A DNA stretch of 64,000 nt. Origin: Doris montereyensis. Taxonomy: Eukaryota > Mollusca > Gastropoda > Nudibranchia > Dorididae. The stretch covers positions 75,292 through 139,291 of the forward strand of contig JAXRKP010001321.1 of assembly GCA_037039925.1 (NCBI GenBank). Direction: 5' to 3'. Positions 45,879-55,525 of the stretch are shown in pieces. The position numbers were made by a program, and so were the translations under genes. Numbering within the stretch: the first letter of the stretch is position 1; each line of letters opens with the position of its first letter. The notes below the pieces were generated by a model. It saw nothing but the letters and a program-made list of their open reading frames with translations. It was not told the DNA's origin and searched no databases.

Positions 45879-48800
45879 TTAAAAACTCTCTCTCTCTCTC
45901 TCTATTGGCAAATATCGGTCTTTACTATCGCATCCTCACTCGTTAAAATTATAAGTCGTGAAGTTTACCGTACCAGTTTGAGCAGAATGGTACACCACGA
46001 TAAACCCGTAACACGTAATAGGATAGGCGTACAATCACAGAATTTTACAAAAACGGGACAAAAGGCATTGGTTTTCATTTTCATCATCCACACGATCCGG
46101 ATCGCGAGTCATCTGATCCAACAAGACCCCGTCGACTCCACGCCCGAGGTGTCGGGAAACACAAAACACAGACTTCACATCTTATTGAGAACTAGGGAAA
46201 AGTCAGGAAACTCTCCAAACCAGATGCCCAAAGCGTTACGTCACTAAATAAACGCCATCCTCGGTCGAGGACGCGAGCAGTTCCATCCACGTTGGACCTA
46301 ATTTTTCACAGTTATGCCCCTTGACTGAAAAACTGACAAAAGCTAATTTACTTGCTCCACAGTCCTTTGCTATCTCTCTTAAAGTCACATATCTGGAAAT
46401 CTGGAATCCTCATGTTCTAAGCTTTAACATGGTATATAACACTTGTAAAAATATAACATGTATATTTTGACAAAAAGGGAAATGGGGATGGACCCATTTT
46501 GTGAAACCTGCCACAATTACAATCCACCATAAAGACACCGAACAGAAATGTTAACATATTTGACTGTGACAGATTCACTTCCCTGACCCAGAAGGGACAG
46601 GAAAGGCAGCTGCCATCATTTCTGTTGCATAGTGTTAAACAGATGAGAATTCAGTCCCAGAACTGCTTCAGTACCATGCGAAAAAGACATCGGGAGTGTG
46701 AGCCTGTCATCAATTTAACCACCAGAGAGACAGGACAAAAAAAATGTTATATCACTATACCCCTTTTTACCATGTGTTAAGAGACACCATGACACATCCT
46801 GAGCAGATTTTTATGGAGGTGTTGAAAAGTTGCGGTTCTCAATTTCGACTCTACATTTAGGAAGACTATCTCTATCACATTAGAATTGTTTTCAAGGGGG
46901 TCTGTTCATATAACACAAAGGTACTCAGGAACTACTGGACCGATATGCTTGTTATTTGGCATGGGTTTTGGTTAGAGCGGGAGTGTTACTGTTATGTTGC
47001 ATTATTGCTTTGATTTGGTTTTTAATTTTTGCTAAACAATCTCACGCCAACACTAACAGTGAACATAGGAGACTAAATGAAAAATATGTTAAAACTAGAA
47101 AAAAATTCAAATATTGCTAGCTAAATGGTAGCAGGAAATCTAAGATTCTGACCTTCAATACATACATATGTTCCATTTTTTCTTTTTCCAGAGAACTTTG
47201 CAGGAAGTGTTGATAAGCATACAAACTGTGACTACCAGATTCACTTCCCTGACCCAGAAGGGACAGGAAAGGCGACAGTGCCATCATTTCTGTTGCATAG
47301 TGTTCAACATTTAGGTAATCAGTCCCAAAGTTTTCAGTACCATATTTATATCTAATCCCACTATCAAATAGTCTGCAACAAACAATTTATAATGAAATTT
47401 CTGATCTTATGAATTCCTCACCTACTCTTACTTGTGTGTTTGCCTGATGATTTTATAAAAAAAAACACCTCATTTATAGCGGTGTTCTCTGGGTTTGGAA
47501 GACTTTCAAACTGTGGCCCGAAACCCGAAGGATGTTAATTACACAAAGTATTGTGATTAACAAATTCTTCAACTTTTCTTTGGACCAGGTGAGAAATACC
47601 TTGAAGGGGCAGTTTACTCCAAAGAAGTTCATAAAACTGTGACCTTAACTAGATTCTTGATGCCTGACCTCTGGACTAACAGTTGCCCATTGAAATAGAT
47701 TGCCATCATTTCTGTTCTTAGTTTTGAACAGTTTGAATACCTGTCCCAGATCTGCTTCTGTTCTGCTTAAAATCCTTTATTAAAACAAATTTCACTCACC
47801 CCACCCCCCACAAGATGCCAGCAATATAGGTCTCTGTTCCCTGTACATGTTGTGGGTGCCTGATCTGGAGTTGATCTCACTAAACCCCAAAATTCTACAA
47901 TGTCTCCAAACCTGTCAAGTAGCATTGATGAGGTCCAAATGAGAACAGGAAAATCCAAGTAATCTGTGACTTTATTTCCAATGCCATGCATTCTAGTCAA
48001 AAGCTCCATTTGGATTCAACAGCTTGTAACAAATTCAATTTTCCACGATATCTTTAGTAAAAGTTGATAATATATCAATTACAGTGCTAATCCTTCCAAC
48101 TCTGTTGGGGCCCCAAGTGTTGTGACATTTAGTAAGATAAATGTGTTTGTATGTGATTTGGGTTGTAAAGGTAAAGGGGAAAGAATGCCCATTATTATAT
48201 GGTCAAACATTTCCAGATAACAATTGTGTCCCTATTTCTCAATTTTTTTTTTGTCATTTAAATTTTCCTAAAACTGATCTCACACTTCTACAAAATAAAC
48301 TTTCTCAATCTGGATATGAGGCGTCATCTTTCGCGCGAAAGTGAAATCCTTATGGTATGAAAATCGGCTATGAGCCTGGAGTCTTAATTTTATAATTGCT
48401 GAATCAAATCTCACCTATTCATAACAGTGAACATAGGAGATAAAAGAGAAAAATATGCATCTGAAAAAATTCAAATAATCTAAAATCAGGGTGATCACAT
48501 CCAGAGAACTTTGCAGGAAGTGTTTTTTAAGCATACAACTGTGACCACCAGATTCGCCTAAGGGACAGGAAAAGAAACCTGCCATCATTTCTGTTGACAT
48601 CTGCAGATAAATAAATTCCCAATCTTTGTGCTGCGATATATCTGGAGCATCACAAATAAGGAAACAAGACAGGAAAGGAAAATTTCTGATCTTAAATTCC
48701 TGGACACTATATCTGCAGTACCAGAAATATCATTTGTTATTATAGAATAGGTTTTTCAATCCGTCTCTGATAGGACTAGGTGTTATCCACATACCTTGAC

Positions 48801-51800
48801 CAGGGGGTACTTTATTTACTACAATCAATAGCCTTAAATGATGCCTTACCTCTGGACTAACCGTTGCCCATTGAAATATATAAATATCTTTGATCAGTTT
48901 AAAACCTTATGTACATCCTTTCTGTTCTGCTTAAAATCCTTTATTAAAACAAATCATTACTCACAGCACTGAGTAGCCTTACTCCTTCTGTATTCCCTGT
49001 ACATGTTGTGGGTGCCTGATCACAAAAACAAAATTCTTGATTTTTCAATGGTTTCTTCTCCAACACCTCTGTCCAAGTAGCATTGATGAGGTCAAATGAG
49101 AGAACAGGAAAATGAGTAATCTGTGACTTTATTTTAAGCCGCCATGCATTGAGCCGAGGTCTTCCTATTGGATTCAAAAATTTGTTTTGACCCAATTCAG
49201 ATATCTTTAGTATGATAATATCTATTACAGCATCTCTTCACAGAGTGTTGTGACATGTTGAGTGTTTGTATGTGATTTGGGTTGTAGGTGACAGTTATAT
49301 GGTTTCAGGTGTCCCTATTTCTCACATTAAATTTTCCTGTGACTTTTCTAAAATAAACAATTTGAATTATCCTTGGAGTGTCAATGTTATCATGGTGATC
49401 ACACCATACCTACTTTCGCCTTCATCTGCTTATGGGCATTTAGGCGGTAACCAAATAATTCGATTAAAGTGATATGTCAGTCATCAGTTATTACCGTGGA
49501 CCACTTTCAATCATAGCCAATGGCAAAAGATCATATAAATATCTTTATAGTAAATATATCTGAAAATGACTTAAATTGATTAATTCTTAAAATTTGTGAA
49601 ACATTTTTATCACCTCTCCATCCTCTGTTCATCTTCCTATACGCACAAAATGATCAATTCAGTCATATGCTATCTCAATGTCATGTTGAAACTTTTGAAA
49701 TCCTGTGAGTGTCAATTTCACCTACCATTTTCATTATACATTTTAACCGTGGACCATTTATAAATAAATATAGATATATCTGAATGTTGATTAATTCTTA
49801 AAATTTGTGTCGTTCACAACTGTCAATTGATCTGTGTTCAATGTCACAACCATTTTCCTGGTCAATTCAGGCCATTAAAAGCAAGAGGGTTAACTTTTTA
49901 ACAGATATAAGTGATTAGTAAAAGAAAAACACACTGCATTTAAAAGGAATGAAATCTAAAATCAGAGAAAATCTAAAGATTCACATCCCTGACTAGCAGT
50001 AAGAAACAAAAAGAATGCTAAAATAGCGAACAAATTAATGAAACACTATTTTGAACAAAAGAAAAAAATATTCCATAAAGCTATATAAATCGACTGAATA
50101 AATTTCCACATAACTAGAAGTAACAATAAATTTGTCTTGCATCAATATTAAAAGAGAATGAAACGTTTTTTAATGGTATTACCCTATGGCAAAGAGACGA
50201 TTTCACCAGTGGCCTTCTTTAGTTTTTCTCAGCTGACTCAAGAAATACCAAAATCTGCTTTTTGCTACAGCTTTGTCAGGAGCAAAAATCCTCATCTGGT
50301 ACAGAGCAGGGCTCTATTTTTGAGGGAGGGAGCCCTCTGCCTACCACCTTGTATTCTTTCAACTGAAAGAAAGAAAATAAAAAATCATTGATATATTTTG
50401 AATTCACATTTATTCCTCATAGCTCTTTTTTTTTTCATAATAAGGACTCTCATTCATAGTTTGGACCCTGCCATTATTATAACACCTATCACATTCGTCT
50501 GACCCTGAAAGGGGTTGGGGTTTGCGTTGTCAGAACTAGACGTTTATTTAAGTAAACCTAAAAAGTGTATCAGCTGTGATGGTATATATATATAAACGTC
50601 TTGTTATTACTGATACAAAATGGAAACAAAACAAAAACCTCCCTTCCCTGTTAACTCCCCATAACATAGGTATGTAAGTGTGTTACCTTCTTTGCATGCC
50701 TGGTTTCCATCATGCGTCTACATATGAAGCATTGACAAGTGACGCAAACTCTCGACTCTCCATATAGGCCTATACTCTCTCTAATACCAATACACGCATG
50801 CGCATTTAACACATAAACATTCTCTGTCTAACCTTCTTACACACACACACACGTGTGGAAGCGGACTTAAAATATGCACATTGCCCTCTGTCTTTCCCTT
50901 TGACACGAACCATACGTGCGTGATCGGCTTTTTAACACACACAGCTTTCTTAATCTCTCCAGAGTAAAACTCAAATTGAAGAAAGTTGGGTCGGAAGCTG
51001 TTCATGGTATTGGTATAGGCGCTAAAACTAAAGAAAGTAGGCCTATTGAAAACTTTGTGTCGAAATCCGATACTAATTCCCCAGGCAAACATTATAATTT
51101 TTAAAGAAGGTATCGGAATCGTTTAGTTTCAACATGAAAGAATCACCAGACAGCAAACCATGTATGACCGGGGATGGATGACAAAATGATCATCTATCGT
51201 CCAAAATTTATTCGCATTTCCCATTTCGCAGTGCCGATAATTGTTCATGTTCGATTTCCCCGATTTTCTCTCATGTTGGTCCTCAATATATCATTTCCCC
51301 TGGCATTTTCTCAACTGGAATTTCTCTCTCTCCGTTTTCAAGGATTTCCCTGATGCATGGAAACCGTTTTTACTACCTCAGCCCTATTTCCTACCTGAGT
51401 ATGAAAAATCCGACATTTTCTGACCTTGCTGGACAATGACGATTCAACCTTAGATTTAAAACGCAGCGTGCAACATTTGATCTACAAATCTCTCTCTGTG
51501 TCTTGTATGTGTATAGCTTGGGCTTGTCTCAACAAACAGTCCCATTTTCCATTCAGTCCCAGCTGTTAGCAATGTGTGTGATTGAGATATTAATAGCATG
51601 TGTTTGCACAAATACATAGATCTAATTGGTTTTTCTCCAACTAAATTGAAAAGAATAGAATCATCCTAGTTTGACTTAGCTGAGACGATGATCACCATGT
51701 AACCAAATTCAATAGATTGGTGGTGCCTCTGATGGCCTGGTCAAAAGTCAAGGCTAGATCTACCCGTGAACTCGTAGCTTCAAAAGGGCAGCCTCGCGTC

Positions 51801-52728
51801 ACAGCGATGACTGTAAGGGAGCCAACTAGCATGTGGCAACCAGTGCGCTGGCTGAGCAAGCCGTTTTTCTAGTGTTAAGTTTGTTAACAATCAGATAGAA
51901 GTATTTTTTTATTAAGTTTAATGTAGATCTAGATCTATCTAGATCTGAAATCCATTGTCTTAGGAGACTTCCCCTCAAATCCCACCTAATTTTCACTGGG
52001 GTTTTACGTAATCGAGGAGATCCCTCTGACTTATTTTCAGTTCATTCCAATTTTTAAAAGATTTGGCGAGGTATTCAATATTCATAAAATTCATTCCTAT
52101 CTGGCAAACCAATTCTGGGTTAAACGGGACATCAGATCTTGAGTACCAGAATTTGATAGGCCTGACACTCAACTCATTTCACTTAAATCAAGAAGAAGAA
52201 GAAATAGATCTAGTACAAGAAGAAGAAGACAGAAATTCAGAAAAAAAAATTGCCTCCCTCTCCCATCTTGACTCTGTAAACTGTCTCTCTCTAGATTCTA
52301 ATCTCTTACAACAAATGTTGAAAATTGGTTTCATATTTGAAATAATTGGCTATTACTGATCAGAAGTGTAAATAGAACTGCCAAAAAGGACAAACTGGAC
52401 AACAATAACTATTTTTTTCTTTTCTTAATCAGATCAGATCTAAGCTCCAACTCTATATCTAGAGCTAACTACAGTCGTCTCTCTTCCAACCATTGAACCA
52501 CGGCGCGATCACAACGTGGTTTGATCACGAACGATGTGGGGGCCACAGACCAACAAAACACTGAAGGTGTGTAAAGACAAATTTCCTTCCATAAGTACCT
52601 AAATTATATTTCAGCATAAACATGTGACTAAAATACAACCCATAATCTTCACAAACGTTTTTACAAATGGGACAAAACCTTAAAATAAAATATTTTTTCT
52701 CAGTCAGTACCTCTCCTCTGGCCTTCAT
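41813..52728 (-). CDS. RPL18A: 60S ribosomal protein L18a (eL20), five-exon gene with frame defects
   Basis: The protein is a structural component of the large ribosomal subunit. Exon 1 encodes MKARGE. Exon 2 encodes [17 protein letters not shown] and [20 protein letters not shown]. Exon 3 (two copies) has VLEKKPLK and SGTHNMYRE. Exon 4 has [17 protein letters not shown]. Exon 5 runs from NSKIRFP to RPNTTF-stop. Splice sites and phases fit a real, intron-containing gene rather than a processed copy. Yet exons 2, 4 and 5 contain single-base indels and both exon-3 copies have larger deletions. It is either a decayed duplicate or a good gene with residual assembly errors. Confidence 0.93.
41905..43148 (-). 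other. RPL18A intron 4
   Basis: AT-rich sequence between two good splice sites. It holds no recognised element; an A-rich tract lies at 43003-43020. Confidence 0.6.
43149..43257 (-). CDS. RPL18A: RPL18A exon 4
   Basis: The acceptor is ATCTTTGCAG and the donor TTTCAT|GTAAGT. It reads [17 protein letters not shown], then, after a one-base deletion (CGTGGGAGG for expected CGTGTGGAGG), [17 protein letters not shown]. Human has [20 protein letters not shown] and then [16 protein letters not shown]. Length is 109 nt where 110 nt fits. Confidence 0.94.
44046..44165 (-). repeat. SINE (family A) 3' half
   Basis: ATCCACAACTACGATGATCT, TTTGGTAGGATTTT, CACTGCCCTGTAAACAGTCA and AAGGATCTTTAACCTG are the reverse complement of the tail region of the family-A copy at 6000-6319. 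It lies in RPL18A intron 3. Confidence 0.8.
44508..44605 (-). ncRNA. candidate H/ACA snoRNA-like copy 1
   Basis: Minus strand: GCAGTT, TGCAACAGAAATGA, CTGGGTCAGGGATG, AATCTGCTATCACATGG. It keeps the box H-like ACAGAA and the ACA-end block but has lost the CTTTCCTGTCCC arm of the 3' hairpin, so it is probably a dead copy. Confidence 0.35.
45496..45575 (-). ncRNA. candidate H/ACA snoRNA-like copy 2, 3' half
   Basis: Minus strand: GTTGCAACAGAAATGATGGC, CTTCCTGTCCCTTCTGGAGA, CAGGGAAGTGAATC, then AAAGTCACATCA. The hairpin is kept with changes on both arms (TGTC and GACA now pair), but the 5' hairpin is missing. Confidence 0.4.
46562..46679 (-). ncRNA. candidate intronic H/ACA snoRNA (best copy)
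   Basis: It lies on the coding strand inside RPL18A intron 3 and is 118 nt long. The 5' part begins GCATGG, which pairs with CTATGC just before the box H-like ACAGAA. The 3' hairpin has a GGCAG/CTGTC lower stem and a long upper stem, CTTTCCTGTCCC closing on GGGTCAGGGAAG with loop TTCT and one T-T mismatch. ACA follows the lower stem, 3 nt before the inferred end. Ribosomal protein introns commonly host such RNAs; human RPL18A hosts SNORA68. The call rests on fold and context, not on a database match, and the target is unknown. Confidence 0.5.
47224..47345 (-). ncRNA. candidate H/ACA snoRNA-like copy 4
   Basis: Same unit as 46562-46679: TGGTACTGAAAACTTTGGGA, ACACTATGCAACAGAAATGA, CCTTTCCTGTCCCTTCTGGG, TCAGGGAAGTGAATC, then GTAGTCACAGTT. 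The 3' hairpin is perfect except for the same T-T mismatch; the lower stem next to ACA is less regular. Confidence 0.45.
47697..47765 (-). ncRNA. snoRNA-like fragment, 5' half only
   Basis: Minus strand: GAAGCAGATCTGGGACAGGT, then AAGAACAGAAATGATGGC. It contains the box H-like region but no 3' hairpin, so it is a partial copy. Confidence 0.3.
47800..47911 (-). CDS. RPL18A: RPL18A exon 3, copy B, damaged
   Basis: Recognisable as AATTTTGGGG (NFG), then [11 protein letters not shown] in frame (TCCAGATCAGGCACCCACAA), then RDL in another frame. The VLEKKPLK part is largely lost, and TAG TGA lies where the W-L-R-Y segment is expected. GGGG|GTGAGT serves as a possible donor. This is the copy nearer exon 4. 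Confidence 0.75.
48537..48610 (-). ncRNA. snoRNA-like copy 6, partial
   Basis: Minus strand: CAACAGAAATGATGGCAGGT, TTCCTGTCCCTTAGGCGAAT, CTGGTGGTCACAGTTG. A deletion has removed one arm of the hairpin. Confidence 0.3.
48965..49068 (-). CDS. RPL18A: RPL18A exon 3, copy A, damaged
   Basis: The acceptor is TTGGACAG and the donor CAGTGCT|GTGAGT, whose phase fits exon 4. It reads VLEKKPLK, one extra A, IKNF, a deletion, [11 protein letters not shown], a second deletion, then TQC. Human has [29 protein letters not shown] and AVTQC. Length is 104 nt where about 132 nt is expected. Confidence 0.85.
49301..50182 (-). other. RPL18A intron 2
   Basis: AT-rich sequence with a local duplication: 49490-49600 and 49745-49810 share CCGTGGACCA, ATATATCTGAA and GATTAATTCTTAAAATTTGT. 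The block GATTCACATCCCTGACTAGC at 49979 is a further scrap of the snoRNA-like unit. Confidence 0.55.
50183..50362 (-). CDS. RPL18A: RPL18A exon 2
   Basis: The acceptor is AACTTTCTTTCAG-like (CTTTCAG) and the donor GCCATAGG|GTAATA. It reads [17 protein letters not shown], one extra base, [29 protein letters not shown], one extra [12 protein letters not shown] and then TAG just before the donor. Human has LREYKVVGRCLPTPK and [20 protein letters not shown]. Removing the two extra bases gives 178 nt, which leaves the correct phase for exon 3. Confidence 0.92.
50363..52710 (-). other. RPL18A intron 1
   Basis: About 2.3 kb between the tiny first coding exon and exon 2. It holds an AT run near 50582 and GAAGAAGAAG-type stretches near 52190. 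No other exon or element was recognised. Confidence 0.6.
52711..52728 (-). CDS. RPL18A: RPL18A exon 1 (MKARGE)
   Basis: ATGAAGGCCAGAGGAGAG followed by donor GTACTG gives 6 codons in phase 0, joining LKEYKVVGR of exon 2. Known eL20 proteins start MKASGTLREYK or MRAKGLLKEYE, so start, length and phase all agree. Many ribosomal protein genes split very near the start codon. Confidence 0.9.
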
Positions 52729-52743
52729 GATGGCAGTTCTACC

Positions 52744-52757
52744 GGAAAAGGAAGAAG
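52744..52757 (-). promoter_or_regulatory. 5' TOP-like pyrimidine tract of RPL18A
   Basis: The minus strand reads CTTCTTCCTTTTCC, 15 nt before the ATG. Transcripts of ribosomal protein genes start with such a terminal oligopyrimidine tract, which places their translation under mTOR/LARP1 control. The exact start site is inferred. Confidence 0.65.
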
Positions 52758-52769
52758 GGTGAAAAAGGG

Positions 52770-52778
52770 TCACGTGAG
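52770..52778 (-). promoter_or_regulatory. E-box (CACGTG) just upstream of the RPL18A TOP tract
   Basis: GTCACGTGAG on the plus strand contains the palindromic core CACGTG about 15 bp upstream of the pyrimidine tract. The position suits a core-promoter-proximal bHLH site, but binding is only inferred. Confidence 0.4.
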
Positions 52779-53112
52779 TGAAGTTGTGCGTTCATGGTTC
52801 AGCCTTTGCTACTAGATCTAGCAAGCCGTTCATACTTCTACAGAAACAAATTACATAAAATGGCTACGACTGATTTAAATGGTAGTACATCGATAAAAAT
52901 GAACAAGGAGAAGTAAAATAAGAATGTGGCACCTAATATTGGATATATAATATATCACTCGTACGACAACAAAATAAAATGTATGCTATTGTTTGGTATG
53001 AAAAAGAGGGAACATTTAAATTATAATACAATTAAATCTTTACAAACATACATCACATCCTAAAAACAATTTAAGTGTACATAACATCATAAAAGTATTA
53101 TGTATAAAAGTT

Positions 53113-53425
53113 TTAAAAGGCAACAGTGAATAACTCAGTTTTTAGATTTCTTTTCAAAGAATTAAAAAATGGGCTTGATCTGGTTTTAAAACTGAGGCTG
53201 TTTCAGAAGACAGAAGCTACCATACTAAAGAATTTATTATGAAAATCAGAGGGTTTACGGGTAACAGACATTGAAAATGCATCAGGAGATCCCAATGGTG
53301 TAACAGGTTTGTACATTTCTAATAGTTCTTTGAGGTATGCAGGAGACATGTCGTGAAAGCATTTATAAGCATGACATAAAATTATAAAATCAATGCGAGT
53401 ATTGTCTGTATACATATGGTGGTCA
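53113..53425 (-). pseudogene. L2/CR1-type LINE C-terminal remnant
   Basis: The minus strand reads TRIDFIILCHAYKCFHDMSP, AYLKELLEMYKPVTPLGSPD, KFFSMVASVF-stop-NSLSFK and SLKRNLKTELFTVAF-stop. RIDFKxxxxxYKCxHxxAPxYL, WNSLP and FKxxLKTxLF fit the LINE C-terminus; the Trp codon of WNSL is TGA here. Upstream the element is interrupted by a long CT array. Confidence 0.8.
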
Positions 53426-53461
53426 AGTTCAAAGAAGAAGAAGGCGACGAGGGAGAAGGAG

Positions 53462-53634
<173 letters not shown>

Positions 53635-53919
53635 CGTTAAACACACCATGATTTTTTTCAATATTGGATTTATAAGCAGCCAAGCACTATATTGCACCAC
53701 ATACTTTATGAAAATTCAGTCTTCTAAAGGCGAATTGGAAGGAACTTTTGGAGATATATAACCACAATAGTTGTCACAAGAAAACAGCAATTAATAGAGG
53801 TAACAAAAAATATGGTCATTTACATACTTTTATTTTGCTTCGATCAAATAGTACACTACGCTAAAACGAAATTAAATCATCAATGAAAAAGGATTCCATC
53901 TATTTTGAGATATCTAGAA

Positions 53920-54105
53920 TAGTGCTAACGGTACTCAAAGTGTGGTACGCGTACCGGTTGGCGGTCTGTGAGAAATCGTTTGCCGGGAAGTGGAGATCAA
54001 GAATCAGGCCATAGATTTTAGATCTGTTTGTTTCGCTTACCTGTTTCGTGTGTTCGTAGCACATCGAAAAAACCCAACTGCCGGTCCGCCACATCAGACG
54101 CACTG
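53920..54105. mobile_element. possible hAT-type MITE
   Basis: The left end TAGTGCTAACGGTACTCAAA then GTGTGGTACGCG and ACCGGTTGGCGGTC, and the right end CGGTCCGCCACATCAGACGC then ACTG, both follow the hAT pattern CAGTG...TGTGG...ACCGG in opposite orientations. The 8-bp target duplication is not clear, so the call is tentative. Confidence 0.4.
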
Positions 54106-54471
54106 ATCTAAGTCTAGATCTAGATATAGATCTATGTAATTCATGTCTATCTAGATCAAGATCTAAATCTAAATATCTAGATCTAAAATAGATCTAAATT
54201 CTTAATATAGACAATTAAGCCTATGCTACCCTTTATATTATCGTCTTAAATGTGGATATAGATCTAGATATCATACTAAAATAGGGATTCTCAAAAAATC
54301 ACAGTACAAGACCCCCTTCAGTAATACCTAACATACCATAACCACCTTTATAAGCCTATAGATCTAATTTTAACACCTCAGATACGTTCCAGTGAGCGGA
54401 ATGTATAATCATAAGGACTGCAGTTGAACTCTCCATAACCCCCAGGAAAATGATGTTCAAAGACAAGTTAT

Positions 54472-54560
54472 CGAAGGCCTCTCAACCAAAAGGTCAAGGG
54501 TTCAAGCCCAGACGGTTGAGAAAAAAAATTCAGGGTCTTTTTTTCGAGTACACCTCCCTT
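54472..54560 (+). repeat. SINE (family A) fragment
   Basis: AAGGCCTCTCAACCAAAAGG, the B-box-like GGGTTCAAGCCC, then TTTTTTTCGAGTACACCTCC. Head and tail are missing. Confidence 0.7.
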
Positions 54561-55200
54561 TCATTTCACTAGGCTACATTGATGGTTCTGAACACAATGT
54601 ACATTGTAATGTTGTAAGCTCAATTCCTTTCGTTCTTTTCGTTTCCTTTCTTTGTTTTGATTAGTCAATGAGAAATTGCAAAGCGTGGAGCAGTGCTATA
54701 AAAAAAAAAAGCTGTAGAAAGAAAATCTCTTTCAATTATTGATGAAGTAAAACACCATCTGAACAGTGAATTTATGTTACTTCCATCCGGCTGAAGATAT
54801 AGAGAATCTCGGTGTAGAACCAACCGACATAAAGCTACATTTGTCCCTTACAGCATAAAATATATCAACACTGTAATGTCGAAACATGCAAATGAAGTAA
54901 AATTATAAGTCAAAATATTTCCTATTGATCTAACACATAGACTAGTAAATCTGATAAGACAATGCACATCTATTGCTGTTACTAAGTTGCCTCTCTGCAG
55001 AACATTGACAATATTATAATATCATTATCATGGTTGTCTTGGTTGATGATGGAATGCTGGTTGAGAGAGAGAGAGTGATCTCAGTGAGAGAGATAATGTT
55101 TTATAAACAACAATAGTATCTGGACTGGAGAGAGAGAAAGATTTGTGATCTTCAGAGAGAGACTTTCATTCTATCGTCCGAGACAGAGAGAGAGTTAGAG
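54561..55200. other. no gene recognised
   Basis: AT-rich sequence ending in GAGAGA-rich stretches that lead into the GA microsatellite. Confidence 0.5.
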
Positions 55201-55204
55201 AAAG

Positions 55205-55329
<125 letters not shown>

Positions 55330-55525
55330 CACCGCCTCCAAGGACAGTTAATAGGTGTCTGTCTCAGAACAGTTAGTAAGTGTCCGCCTCCAAGGACAGT
55401 TAAGAGAGTGTCTGTCTCCAAGGACAGTTAGTAAGTGTCTGTCTCCAAGGACAGTTAAGAGTGTCTGTCTCCAAGGACAGAGAGTAAGTGTCTGTCTCAG
55501 AACAGTTAAGAGAGTGTCTGTCTCA
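55330..55525. repeat. minisatellite, unit about 26-30 bp
   Basis: Seven copies of GTGTCTGTCTCCAAGGACAG followed by TTAAGAGA or TTAGTAA, with CAGAACAG variants. Confidence 0.92.

Larger units (their letters stand above)
47040..49300 (-). repeat. tandem duplication containing RPL18A exon 3 and the snoRNA-like unit
   Basis: 47040-48200 and 48410-49300 share ordered blocks: AACAGTGAACATAGGAGA, CCAGAGAACTTTGCAGGAAG, TTGCCCATTGAAATA, CTGCTTAAAATCCTTTATTA, CCCTGTACATGTTGTGGGTG, GTAGCATTGATGAGGTC, TAATCTGTGACTTTATTT and GTTTGTATGTGATTTGGGTT. The copies differ mainly by many small deletions in different places. Confidence 0.8.

Noticed and set aside
45837..46247. 136-codon plus-strand open frame with a CG-richer 3' half
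   Set aside because: It starts in a CT repeat, has no recognisable domain, and lies antisense within RPL18A intron 3.
44508..48610. The repeated TTCACTTCCCTGACCCAGAAG block as a protein-coding exon family
   Set aside because: No frame is conserved among the copies on either strand; an RNA hairpin explains the conserved parts better.
44508..48610. C/D-box snoRNA interpretation of the same unit
   Set aside because: An ATGATGG C-box-like motif exists, but no D box (CTGA) follows at the expected distance; the H/ACA layout fits better.
51241..51423. Plus-strand frame ending [20 protein letters not shown]
   Set aside because: It looks protein-like but has no recognised family or splice signals, and lies in RPL18A intron 1.
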